Source of the DNA: Bradyrhizobium sp.
GTDB lineage: Bacteria > Pseudomonadota > Alphaproteobacteria > Rhizobiales > Xanthobacteraceae
NCBI GenBank assembly: GCA_030681365.1
Contig: JAUXWH010000158.1
Span: 1 to 64,000, forward strand
Direction of reading: 5' to 3'
Length of the DNA stretch: 64,000 nt
The position numbers were made by a program, and so were the translations under genes. This document shows, piece by piece, positions 51,435 through 60,168 of this stretch. Below the pieces are notes generated by a model. The model did not search any database, was not told the origin of the DNA, and worked only from the letters and a program-made list of their open reading frames with translations. Every line of letters begins with the position of its first letter. The first letter of the stretch is position 1.

Positions 51435-52355
51435 CTACTCCGCCGCCTCGCACCGGATCGTGGCCCGCAGCCGATACGCACGATTGTTACAGGCTGCGCT
51501 GCAATAGAGCGCGTTTTTCTTCGCGGGACAGAATGGCCGGCCACATATGGCGCAGGGCCTCTCGGGCGGCGGCGGAACCGCATGGTAAGCCTTATTGTAC
51601 GCCTTCACACCCGCCCGGCGGCAGTCAGGCGAACACCACTGGTTATGGGCGCGCGAAGGATAAAACTCCCTTCCGCATTGCGCGCAAGGGCGCGGCTCAA
51701 TGGCAAATTTCCGTTTCCCGGAGCAAGTGTGCGAGCAAAAGCGATAGCCTTGTGGCTTCCATAGCCGCTCGAATCGAGTGCCGCAGCCTTCGCAGATGTA
51801 TTCGCCGACCGACTTTTGACGCGATTTGGTCCGAGCTGCCATGACGGCCCGCATGCCGGCCTCGCCCTCGATCTGTGTGAGCCGCCACCGGAACGCCGAC
51901 TGAGCGGCGCTATTGCAAGTTCGGCTGCAAAACTTGGTTCCGTCACGGGCATCGGCATCGAGAGGCTTTCCGCAGCGCTGGCAAAGAACGTAGCGGGTCG
52001 CCGTGTATCCGTCCTGGCACCACTCGGGCTGACCTTCGTGCCACATCGGCCGCGTCGCACCGATGCGTCGCAGCGCCTCGCTGACGATGGCAGACGCACG
52101 AGCGTCAGCTTTGCTCCAAGTCATGCCTTCGAGGCAGAAGGTCGACCGCAGCCCATGTCGCACCGCGCCCTCGAATTGAAACCGGCTGGAATGTCCGGCT
52201 TCCAGAATCTCGATCGCGCGCGGGACCAGAATTTCATTATCTTTCCGGCTCAGATTTTCGCGCTTGCGCGGTGTCCCGGCGAGCGTGATCTCCGTGGACC
52301 GGCGGCCTGCACGCGACCGCAGGTACGCCGCCAATTGATGCGAGATTTGAAGCAT
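51435..52355 (-). CDS. Hypothetical protein with four tandem Cys4-type zinc-binding modules
   Basis: CQRCG..FCSRTC, CEGCG..FCSHTC, CAQCG..WCSPDC, CAICG..YCSAAC. Confidence 0.75.
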   Translation of the reverse strand: MLQISHQLAAYLRSRAGRRSTEITLAGTPRKRENLSRKDNEILVPRAIEILEAGHSSRFQFEGAVRHGLRSTFCLEGMTWSKADARASAIVSEALRRIGATRPMWHEGQPEWCQDGYTATRYVLCQRCGKPLDADARDGTKFCSRTCNSAAQSAFRWRLTQIEGEAGMRAVMAARTKSRQKSVGEYICEGCGTRFERLWKPQGYRFCSHTCSGKRKFAIEPRPCAQCGREFYPSRAHNQWCSPDCRRAGVKAYNKAYHAVPPPPERPCAICGRPFCPAKKNALYCSAACNNRAYRLRATIRCEAAE

Positions 52356-52364
52356 GGCGCGTCC

Positions 52365-53426
52365 TCATGCGTCCCCAAGGCTGCGCTCCCACGCGTCGTT
52401 CACATCGGTATCCGACAGTCCGGCTTCCTTGGCTTGCGCCAGCGCGGCAACGATGCCGGCGAAGGCACGTGCACGGCCGCCATGATCGACGGCGCCCGTC
52501 GGGGTGACGACATCGATGGACACCGAGCCGCCTAGCTTTGCGGTTGCTTCCTCGGCGAGCAGCGCGGCAATGGGCGAAAGGGTCCAGGTTGCGAGATGCC
52601 GTTGTGCTTCCCGTACAAGCGGCCCCTGAGCTTGATTGCTCCACAGGGCGGGTAGGACGCCGAACGCTTGCGATACCGCATCACGCGCAGCCGCAAGCGT
52701 TTCCGTCGACATCGTGCGCTCGAGGTCAGGCGAAAGGCTTGCCGGCTTCCAGTCGGTTTGCGGTACAGGGCCGCCAGCCGCTGAGACAGCAACGGATTCC
52801 CGCAGCAGGACTCGGCCCCTTTGACCTCGGAATGACCGTCCGAGCGCCGTGCTGTCGGTCTCCGCCTGTTCGGGCATAGGCACAACCTGGCTCCCGATCG
52901 GAGCTAATTCGAAAACCTCCTCCAAGGCGCTTTCGACGGCATGCAGGAGCCCAGCTGAGAGGCTGGAGCGACGCAGCGGTGCCGTCCCGCAATAAGGCGC
53001 CACCGGATCGCAACCGATCCTGACATGCAGCACCTCGCCCGCGAGAGCAGTCTGCGTGGTGCCTCCGCCGGCCTCGCTGATCGAGGCTCGATAAGCAACC
53101 GGCATTCCGTTGCGGGTCGACACTTCCCAATCCGAGCACGGCACCAGGCCATCGCGGATCAGGAAGACACTTTCGCCACGCAGCGCCAGGCTGCGACCGA
53201 TCAGGGCCATGGTGCGCCGGTCGAGCATGGTGGTGCCGCTCACGGCCGCCAAGCTGAGGCCGCCTTCCCACAGGCTGACGCAGCTCTGCGCCGTCGCCGT
53301 CAATTCAGCGAGGCCGCGCCGGCCGGAGATGTACGCTTCGCGAGCTGCTATGATCTCGGCCGTAAAGCCGGACGCGGCGGAACGTTTCTCGGTGCGGCGA
53401 AACCAATTCAGAATACCCACCGTCAA
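52365..53426 (-). CDS. Phage portal protein (HK97 type)
   Basis: NWFRRTEKRSA start, LALRGESVFLIRDG, QAFGVLPALWSNQAQGPLVREAQRHLATWTLSPIAALLAEEATAKLG. Confidence 0.85.
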   Translation of the reverse strand: MTVGILNWFRRTEKRSAASGFTAEIIAAREAYISGRRGLAELTATAQSCVSLWEGGLSLAAVSGTTMLDRRTMALIGRSLALRGESVFLIRDGLVPCSDWEVSTRNGMPVAYRASISEAGGGTTQTALAGEVLHVRIGCDPVAPYCGTAPLRRSSLSAGLLHAVESALEEVFELAPIGSQVVPMPEQAETDSTALGRSFRGQRGRVLLRESVAVSAAGGPVPQTDWKPASLSPDLERTMSTETLAAARDAVSQAFGVLPALWSNQAQGPLVREAQRHLATWTLSPIAALLAEEATAKLGGSVSIDVVTPTGAVDHGGRARAFAGIVAALAQAKEAGLSDTDVNDAWERSLGDA

Positions 53427-53965
53427 GCCCTCCGATACGGACGCAGCAGATCGCCCGCGCCGCTATTCTGCATTGCGCGCGCCATCCATGACGCCACGCG
53501 GCTCACCTCGTGCGTCCTCACGCCAGGAATCTCTTCTCGCTCGGATGCCGCACCGGGCGCGCCGGGCTCGGCGGCGAAGTATTCGGCAAGCCGCCGGAAC
53601 GCCTCATCGACGGCCGCCGGAACGACTCCGCCACCGACAGACGCGGAGAACCGATAGGGTCCACTTGCGGGAAGGTAGTAACCACCGAGCGGCGAAGCAT
53701 CTAGTTCGGCCGTTTCCCATTCGCTCGCGCCGCACGACCAGACTTCGACCGTATCCATCGTTGCCGGCGTGAGCGGCGGGTGCCACTCGCCGCAGCCCTC
53801 GACGACCCACGTCACGTCGCGCGACGTCCAGCGGTGCGCGATGTATGTCTCGATCCGTTGCCAGATCATGTCGGAGTCGAGCGCCGCCGCAGCGGTGGAG
53901 AGGCCATCCGGCGCGTCGGGATAGTCAGCCGGAAGCGATTCCGTCTGTTGGATTGTGGTCAACAT
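53423..53965 (-). CDS. Probable phage head-tail connector-like protein
   Basis: Between protease and portal; VDEAFRRLAEYFAAEP...SWMARAMQNSGAGDLLRPYRRA. Confidence 0.55.
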   Translation of the reverse strand: MLTTIQQTESLPADYPDAPDGLSTAAAALDSDMIWQRIETYIAHRWTSRDVTWVVEGCGEWHPPLTPATMDTVEVWSCGASEWETAELDASPLGGYYLPASGPYRFSASVGGGVVPAAVDEAFRRLAEYFAAEPGAPGAASEREEIPGVRTHEVSRVASWMARAMQNSGAGDLLRPYRRA

Positions 53966-54480
53966 TATGCCCTCCAGCGCGCGAGCGTGCGGTGCAGGCC
54001 GGCATCAAGCCGCTCGGAACGATGCCGCGCTTGCACAACCGTGCCGTCATAGGCGGGAAAGCTGCTCACGATCGAAATCTCGTGAAGGTTGAGGCTGCGA
54101 AGCTCGCGGCGGCTGCCTTGCCAGCGCTCGCCGTCTTTTTGCACCGTGAAGCCAAAGGAAGCGCCGCCGACATCACCGCGCTCCGCCAGTTCAAGGATGT
54201 CTCGGCCGAACGAGGTGTTTGGCACGTCGAAATCGAAGTGCAGCCCGCGCGCGTCCTCTGCAAGACGAAGCGTGCCGCTCCTGGTGCGAGCCAGGACCGC
54301 CTTCGCTTCATGGTCGGCAAGGGCGAGAACGTCACGCCCTTCCCTTAGCGTGTCAGTGAAAGCGCCGGGCAGGATGACCTCGGTGAAGTCACGGATGAGC
54401 GTGTCCTGCAGGAAGACGGCGGCATAGCCCTCCAGCCTCCGGCCGACTGCGCGTAGTTCGATGCCAACCCGGCGTTCCAT
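53965..54480 (-). CDS. HK97 family prohead protease
   Basis: MERRVGIELRAVGRRLEGYAAVFLQDTLIRDFTEVILPGAFTDTLREGRDVLALADHEAKAVLART...LNLHEISIVSSFPAYDGT. Confidence 0.92.
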   Translation of the reverse strand: MERRVGIELRAVGRRLEGYAAVFLQDTLIRDFTEVILPGAFTDTLREGRDVLALADHEAKAVLARTRSGTLRLAEDARGLHFDFDVPNTSFGRDILELAERGDVGGASFGFTVQKDGERWQGSRRELRSLNLHEISIVSSFPAYDGTVVQARHRSERLDAGLHRTLARWRA

Positions 54481-54485
54481 CTGTT

Positions 54486-55748
54486 TTACTCGACGTTGAT
54501 CGCGGTCAACAAATGCAACTGCGCGAGCCGTGAAACCGCCACGTCGAAGGTGGCGATAGCCGTCAGGCGAAGCATGCCGCTCTGCGCGTCGCTGTAAGGA
54601 TCGCGAATCAGATCGATCCCGCCCCATGATCCAATCCAGATCGGAGCGACACCGCCCGCACTCGTGGCGAGCAGCGCGACCGAGGTATCCGGGGTCGCGG
54701 ATGTCAGCGTCGCCTGCGACGACAGGACGTTGTTCTGCGCGGGGAAATTCTTGACATGCCGATCCCACTCGGAAACCGCGGTGCCCGTCACGAGCTCCGA
54801 GTCCATGAAGTTCCACATAGCGGGATGCATAAGAACCTTCACGTCCGCCGGGCTGTTCGCCGAGTTGGCGGTCATAAACGTGCCAGCCACAGTGCGGAAG
54901 ATGCTGGACGAAGCGTCGGCACTGATCGCGGTGGTGCCGTAGCCGTGCGTGCCCTGGCCGGAGATCACACCAACGGGCTGACCGTTCGCGCCGGTGCCGT
55001 TGAACACGCCAGTGTCGAGCACGGCCTGCATGGTGCCGGAAATGTCACGACGAACCGCTTGCTCCAGAGCGTCGCCGCTCTGTTTGAGCGACTTGCGCGT
55101 GATCTTGACCTGGATGCCCAGGTTATGGTCCGGCGACAGCGTGCGCTCAGTCGTGGCGAACACGGTCGGCCCCGCCACGTTGGCGGTCTCGCCATCCGCC
55201 CAGCCTGCCGAAACGCTTGAGGTGGTCAGGGGGTATTCGACCAGGCCCGTGTCGATGTTGACCATCTGCGCGCCCATGCGAGCCGCCGCGCTATCCGGGA
55301 AGAGTCGATCGATAACCGGCCGTACCTGCTTCGGGTCGAAGATGCCGCTGGCGATTGTCTCGCCGACGCGCCGCTCCAGGGCGGCCCACGGAATCGGCAA
55401 ACCGCGGTAACCTCCTTTGCTTCGCAGCTCCTGCACGACTTCAGCAGTCGCGCCATCGAGCACTCGGCCCTCGTCGAGAGCGAGCACCACCTGGCGCATC
55501 TCGAACTTGTTGACGAGATCGGAATATTCACGATCGCCACGGGTTTCGAGGCTGGCACCGGCTTCGCGGCGCTCGGTATCCTCGGCGATCAACGCCGCAC
55601 GAAAGCGCGCCTCATTCGTTTGGTACTCGGTATCGAGCTCAGTCATGCTGCGCTGTTCGGTTTCGTCCGGCTTTTCCTTGCCGACCAACGCGGCAAGGTG
55701 CTGACGAATCTCCGACTGACGTTTCTGAATCTTCACTGAGGTAAGCAA
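54486..55748 (-). CDS. HK97 family phage major capsid protein
   Basis: HK97-fold sequence (LFPDSAAARMGAQMVNID...FNGTGANGQPVGV...VLMHPAMWNFMDSE); TTG start proposed after AAAGGAGA. Confidence 0.88.
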   Translation of the reverse strand: MLTSVKIQKRQSEIRQHLAALVGKEKPDETEQRSMTELDTEYQTNEARFRAALIAEDTERREAGASLETRGDREYSDLVNKFEMRQVVLALDEGRVLDGATAEVVQELRSKGGYRGLPIPWAALERRVGETIASGIFDPKQVRPVIDRLFPDSAAARMGAQMVNIDTGLVEYPLTTSSVSAGWADGETANVAGPTVFATTERTLSPDHNLGIQVKITRKSLKQSGDALEQAVRRDISGTMQAVLDTGVFNGTGANGQPVGVISGQGTHGYGTTAISADASSSIFRTVAGTFMTANSANSPADVKVLMHPAMWNFMDSELVTGTAVSEWDRHVKNFPAQNNVLSSQATLTSATPDTSVALLATSAGGVAPIWIGSWGGIDLIRDPYSDAQSGMLRLTAIATFDVAVSRLAQLHLLTAINVE

Positions 55749-56020
55749 GCTGTGTCTCCTTTCAGGAGGTCTATCCACGCTTGGCGCGCGGGTGATGGAA
55801 GCTGGCCTCTTTCGGCCAGCGTTTCGGTGATGTGACAGGTGCGGCACAACGTAACGACGTTGCCCATGCTGAATGCGAGTGCGGGCTCCTGTCGCGCCCG
55901 GATCAGGTGATGAACTTCGAGGTTTGCAGGCGAGCCGCATTTCGTGCACTGCCAGCCGTCGCGCCGCTTGGCAGCGAAGCGTACGGCCTTCCAACGCTTA
56001 TCGTTGTAGTTCATGCCCAT
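55733..56020 (-). CDS. HNH endonuclease
   Basis: RRDGWQCTKCGSPANLEVHHLIRARQEPALAFSMGNVVTLCRTCH. Confidence 0.9.
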   Translation of the reverse strand: MGMNYNDKRWKAVRFAAKRRDGWQCTKCGSPANLEVHHLIRARQEPALAFSMGNVVTLCRTCHITETLAERGQLPSPARQAWIDLLKGDTACLPQ

Positions 56021-57552
56021 TGCGGCGCCTTCGCTTTGCGAATGGTGCGGCCTGCAACGCGCGATCCTTCTCCAATAGCCATTACGGTGGCCGTGGCGGC
56101 GTCGACGCGGGAGTGACTGCGAGCTTTCGCGATCTTCGCCGCGCCTGTCGGATCAACCAGCGTAATGCAATCGGCAAGTGCCGATCGTAGCAACAACGAC
56201 GGCGCGACCGCGATGCGCTTGTCAAAGACGAACTGACGAAACCGCTCGACGTCCTCAGCGGAATCCTTCCAGCCCTGTCCGCGCCATGTCGGCACGACAT
56301 TGAGGGACGTCTTCCCCAATGCTTCCAGAAACTCACTCTGACGAAATCGGTCACAGCAAATCGACTGGATGGCGTAGCCTTCGAGCTTGCCGATCATGGC
56401 GGAAACGAACGCGGGGATGTCGACCACCTGCTGGCCGCACACCATCAACTCGCCGGCTTCTTGCATCTGTTGATACCGGCCGCCGACACCATCATTCCGG
56501 CCGCGATCCAGCAATTCAGGCGAGGTTGGGAACGCGCCGTGGCATTCGAGCCGCCCGGTTTGCGGCCAATAATTGGTCCAGGCTGACATGGACGATGAGC
56601 CGCCCAAATCTATACCGACACAGAGCGGCCCGGAGCGCGGCGGAAGTGCCGCCGGCTGTACCTCACACGCCAGCCAGCGGTCGACGCTGATCAAGACCGC
56701 TCTGTTCTCGGCAGAACAGCGCTGATTGAGATGAAATAGGCGATAGTTTGAGAGCGCACTGCCACCACGCTGCACAGCGCGTCTGGCGGCTGCTTGCAGC
56801 CATTCGAGAGAGCCACCGATCCCTTCAGCGGCGCCCGGATTGGCAGCTAGAATTGCCTCCGCGCTGTCAGGCGTCAGGCCTTCCGGTGCGCGATACTCGG
56901 CGACGAAGATACCATCGCTAGGATCGTCGAGGAGCCGCGAGAATGGATGACTGTCCGATGGCGCCGAAGTCGAGATCAGCAACACCTTGCCGTTGCGCTT
57001 GCCGCACGCCGAGGTGATCGCGTTCTCGAGGCTGTCGCCCTTGTCGTCCGGCCAAAAACCTCTTTCGTCACATAACGCGAAGACAGGCGACAAGCCGAGC
57101 GCATTCTTCGCGTCCGACGCCAGAACGTCGAGCGTGTGTCCGCCACCGTCACTCGCGAAGCGAATTTGTAAGCGAGGAGCGCGGACGAACGTCAGAGCCT
57201 TGCGAACCTTGAGCGGAAGTGATTGCGCCAGGCCCTCGATGTACTTCCAGGCAATGGCGCCCTGATCCTTCGTTTTCGCCGCGATTAGCACAGAACGCCG
57301 CGGCTGCTTGTCGAGAACGCCAATCAACGACGCCAGCGCCAAGCCGGCGCCGAGCATGGTCTTCCCGTTGCCTCGGCCGACGCTGAGAGCGGCAATCGAG
57401 GTACCCTCAGCCAATGCGCCGCGAATCCAGGCCTTTTGAAATTCGGCCAGCCTGATCTTTTTCCCGGCAAGGGGACCTTCCGGGACCTTCAGGCCTTCGA
57501 GGAACGCAATTGCAGCCTCGGCCGCCGAGAGCGAATTTTTGCGAGGCCCCAT
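56011..57552 (-). CDS. Phage terminase large subunit
   Basis: Walker A VGRGNGKTMLGAGLAL; LCVGIDLGGSSSMSAWTNYWPQ nuclease-domain region. Confidence 0.88.
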   Translation of the reverse strand: MGPRKNSLSAAEAAIAFLEGLKVPEGPLAGKKIRLAEFQKAWIRGALAEGTSIAALSVGRGNGKTMLGAGLALASLIGVLDKQPRRSVLIAAKTKDQGAIAWKYIEGLAQSLPLKVRKALTFVRAPRLQIRFASDGGGHTLDVLASDAKNALGLSPVFALCDERGFWPDDKGDSLENAITSACGKRNGKVLLISTSAPSDSHPFSRLLDDPSDGIFVAEYRAPEGLTPDSAEAILAANPGAAEGIGGSLEWLQAAARRAVQRGGSALSNYRLFHLNQRCSAENRAVLISVDRWLACEVQPAALPPRSGPLCVGIDLGGSSSMSAWTNYWPQTGRLECHGAFPTSPELLDRGRNDGVGGRYQQMQEAGELMVCGQQVVDIPAFVSAMIGKLEGYAIQSICCDRFRQSEFLEALGKTSLNVVPTWRGQGWKDSAEDVERFRQFVFDKRIAVAPSLLLRSALADCITLVDPTGAAKIAKARSHSRVDAATATVMAIGEGSRVAGRTIRKAKAPQWA

Positions 57553-57705
57553 GCGGTTGCCCACCCCAGAGGATTCTCGGGGATTGGCACCGTCGTGGGG
57601 GCATGCCAGTTTGGCGCTTGTGCTAGTTCGCCTTGAAGCCATGCAGCGAAATTACCCGCTGCGCGTATTGCTTCGCCACCGGACGTCGGGACACGCAGTC
57701 AAGTG

Positions 57706-58260
57706 CTACCTACCTGGTAGATATATGTGTTCCGCTACAGCATCCGATGCAGTGTCAGAAACGGCCTCTACGCTTCCGCTACAGCATCCGTCAGCGGTAT
57801 CTGATTGCAGGCTCGTTCCGCAGCAGCATCCGATCGCTTCCCCTACAGCATCCGTACGCTTCCGCTGGGGAAACCGTGCTTTGTTTTTCTCCGGCGTCCA
57901 ACGCAGGAAGTCTTTGGTGGACAGTTCGTTGCTGACGTCGCACTTGAAGCACGTCAGGCGCCATTCGCTGGCGTGGCGAACCTTGAAACTGAAGGCGCCC
58001 TTCTTCACCGCCACGATGAAGCCGCGATCCTGCAAATCATCCAGCGCGCGCTTCGCGGTGGCGTTGCCGATGTGCAGTTCTCTGACGGCGCAGCGGATCG
58101 AGTAGCCGATCCTGCCGTTGTTGCTGCCGTGGTAGCGTTTGGCGATGTCGACGTAGACGGCGCGGGGGATAGCTCCCAGGCCCTTCCAGGCCTGGGAGTC
58201 CATCAGGTGATGGAAGATCATCACATGCCGCGGCGATTTATTGCGGGAGTGTTTGGCCAC
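57706..58260 (-). CDS. wHTH replication-initiator-like protein
   Basis: WKGLGAIPRAVYVDIAKRYHGSNNGRIGYSIRCAVRELHIGNATAKRALDDLQDRGFIVAVKKGAFSFK; 3' end carries iteron-like repeats. Confidence 0.6.
   Translation of the reverse strand: MAKHSRNKSPRHVMIFHHLMDSQAWKGLGAIPRAVYVDIAKRYHGSNNGRIGYSIRCAVRELHIGNATAKRALDDLQDRGFIVAVKKGAFSFKVRHASEWRLTCFKCDVSNELSTKDFLRWTPEKNKARFPQRKRTDAVGEAIGCCCGTSLQSDTADGCCSGSVEAVSDTASDAVAEHIYLPGR
57730..57866. repeat. Iteron-like repeats, 17-bp unit TTCCGCTACAGCATCCG (4 copies plus partial)
   Basis: Copies start at 57730, 57774, 57816 (2 mismatches), 57838 (1 mismatch), partial at 57860; spacing near multiples of 22 bp. Confidence 0.75.
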
Positions 58261-58267
58261 GGCTGGG

Positions 58268-58561
58268 CTACTTCCTCAGCTTCTCAGCCATGCCTTCCAT
58301 GAAGGCGGTGGCAAACTCTGGCGCGATGAAGACGAAGGTATCTTCATCAGGCCAGCTGCGTTGGCGGATGATTACCTCCCCGCTGCGGTTGCGATAAACG
58401 GCGGTCGCCCGCTGCTCCCGCAACACGATCGACTCCTCGTCAGGGTTGTTCCAGTCGAAGTCATCCTCTGAATGCGCCGGGATCACGACAGGATCGCGTA
58501 CCTCGGCGTTCCCCGTAACGGTCGGCAGCGGCAATTCGTTCTTATTGAGAGGCTTAGTCAT
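58268..58561 (-). CDS. Hypothetical protein (97 aa)
   Basis: MTKPLNKNELPLPTVTGNAEVRDPVVIPAHSEDDFDWNNPDEESIVLREQRATAVYRNRSGEVIIRQ. Confidence 0.6.
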   Translation of the reverse strand: MTKPLNKNELPLPTVTGNAEVRDPVVIPAHSEDDFDWNNPDEESIVLREQRATAVYRNRSGEVIIRQRSWPDEDTFVFIAPEFATAFMEGMAEKLRK

Positions 58562-58883
58562 GGCGAGCCCTCCAGATCATGACGCTGTTGCCTCCGGCGT
58601 TCTTTGTGCGATCCTCGGTGCGCTTCACCTTGCCGTCGCGGTACAACTCGCTGATCCGGGGACGGACGGCATACTGCGTCAGGCCGACACGCTTGCCGAT
58701 CTCCTCGGAGCAGAGGCCACTAGGCTCAGCCTGGAGCGCAGCCAGGATCATGTCGCGATGGCTGCTTGCGATGCCTGCAATGCGATCGGCAGCCTTGAAG
58801 GCCGTTTCGGGTGATCCGGCTTTAGTGCCGGGACTGTCGGGGTAAGCCGCCCTTGCGGTTGGCTCGGCAAAACTGTATTTCAT
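58554..58883 (-). CDS. Winged-helix DNA-binding protein
   Basis: SHRDMILAALQAEPSGLCSEEIGKRVGLTQYAVRPRISELYRDGKVKRTEDRTKNAGGNSVMIWRA. Confidence 0.7.
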   Translation of the reverse strand: MKYSFAEPTARAAYPDSPGTKAGSPETAFKAADRIAGIASSHRDMILAALQAEPSGLCSEEIGKRVGLTQYAVRPRISELYRDGKVKRTEDRTKNAGGNSVMIWRARHD

Positions 58884-58959
58884 TGATGTTCTCTCTTTTT
58901 CCAAGTTGGGGGGAATTGAAGGTCCGGGCGCCGCCCCAGCGCTTCGGGCCTTCGTCGTT

Positions 58960-59190
58960 TCAGGCGACATCGGGCCAGGCGACAAGCGGCAGGCCGAGGC
59001 GAATGCGGGCTTCGTGATCGCGCTCGCGGGCCTCCTCGACGCGCGGCAGCACCATCACGCGGTTCAGTGACGGCTCCTCGTAGAACACGCGTAGGAGGCC
59101 GCTACTGGCCCAACGCGAGACGGTGCGTTCCGACTTGCCGAGATCGTGGGCGATACGGCGCCTGCCGCGGATGGAGTGGCGGCTGCTCAT
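58960..59190 (-). CDS. Small HTH protein
   Basis: MSSRHSIRGRRRIAHDLGKSERTVSRWASSGLLRVF; abuts the excisionase-like gene. Confidence 0.65.
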   Translation of the reverse strand: MSSRHSIRGRRRIAHDLGKSERTVSRWASSGLLRVFYEEPSLNRVMVLPRVEEARERDHEARIRLGLPLVAWPDVA

Positions 59191-59384
59191 TAGGCTGCCT
59201 CCACTTTCTTTGCTGCGTCGTCGAGCATCTGTTCGAGGGCGCGAACGGGCACCCGCAAAAGCTTTCCGATCTTGATTGTTGGAATTTCGCCGCGCTCGGC
59301 GGCGGCATAGGCGGCATTACGGCTCAATTCAAAGTATCGCTTACCCGCTTCCGGTACCGAAAGCGTAAGGGGAATGTCGTCCAT
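59190..59384 (-). CDS. Excisionase/AlpA-like helix-turn-helix protein
   Basis: LTLSVPEAGKRYFELSRNAAYAAAERGEIPTIKIGKLLRVPVRALEQML (HTH_17-like). Confidence 0.8.
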   Translation of the reverse strand: MDDIPLTLSVPEAGKRYFELSRNAAYAAAERGEIPTIKIGKLLRVPVRALEQMLDDAAKKVEAA

Positions 59385-59460
59385 CGATAGCTCCTATTTG
59401 GTTCGACCGAGAACTAATATGGACAAAGCGGGACGCGTCTGCCATACTGTTTTCGTGCGA

Positions 59461-59482
59461 TTTGTATAAGTCGCTATACAAA
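59461..59482. promoter_or_regulatory. Palindromic operator candidate
   Basis: TTTGTATA-AGTCGC-TATACAAA, perfect 8-bp arms, 14 bp before the RHH gene start. Confidence 0.65.
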
Positions 59483-59496
59483 ATAAGGAACAGAGC

Positions 59497-60168
59497 ATGG
59501 CACCGAGAAAGCGCGCACCCGGCGGGGGTCGGAAGCCCCTCGACCCCATAGCCAAGACCGCCAACTTCTCGACCCGGTGTACGCCCGAAATGCGCGCACG
59601 GTTGGAGGCCCTTGCGGCCGAGAAGGGAAAGTCAATTTCACAGATTTCGGAAAAGATTCTAGAGTTGGGCCTGCAGCAATACGCCAACGATCAGCTGTCT
59701 AGCCCGATCCGCGCGTTGGCATATTTGCTTCGGTTGCTCGCGCTTCGATGCAGCTACGTCGATACGAGTGTTTCGGACGATGATCGAGAGTGGCACAACG
59801 ATCCGTTTGCGTTCGATGCATTCGCTCGCGCTATCCAAATGCTGCTTGAGCGGATTCGTCCCGCAGGCGAGATCAAGACGCCGAAAGAGGTCTTTCCCGG
59901 ACTTCCAACTTGGCCAACCTCAGAGAGGCAGGCGGAGGTAGCGTTTGCAGATGTTTGGCGTCAGGTGATGACTCTCGAGCCCATCAGCAAGACAAAAGTG
60001 ATCGATCGCGACAAACAGCCGAGCAAGGCAAAAGAGCTTGCCGCACAACGCGGCTGGAAACTTGGTCCGATATCGGACGAATGGGCCGGCCGCATTTCAG
60101 GACGTTCCTATTCGATGGACGACATACGCCGCACGTTTGGAATCAAATCAGAGGTGAAGAAATCATGA
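59497..60168 (+). CDS. Ribbon-helix-helix-like regulator with novel C-terminal domain
   Basis: TANFSTRCTPEMRARLEALAAEKGKSISQISEKILELGL near N-terminus; ATGA overlap with integrase. Confidence 0.65.
   Translation: MAPRKRAPGGGRKPLDPIAKTANFSTRCTPEMRARLEALAAEKGKSISQISEKILELGLQQYANDQLSSPIRALAYLLRLLALRCSYVDTSVSDDDREWHNDPFAFDAFARAIQMLLERIRPAGEIKTPKEVFPGLPTWPTSERQAEVAFADVWRQVMTLEPISKTKVIDRDKQPSKAKELAAQRGWKLGPISDEWAGRISGRSYSMDDIRRTFGIKSEVKKS

Noticed and set aside
57730-57866. CRISPR array from the repeats
   Set aside because: Repeats are 17 bp and degenerate, with short uneven spacers, inside a CDS and without cas genes; iteron-like is a better fit.
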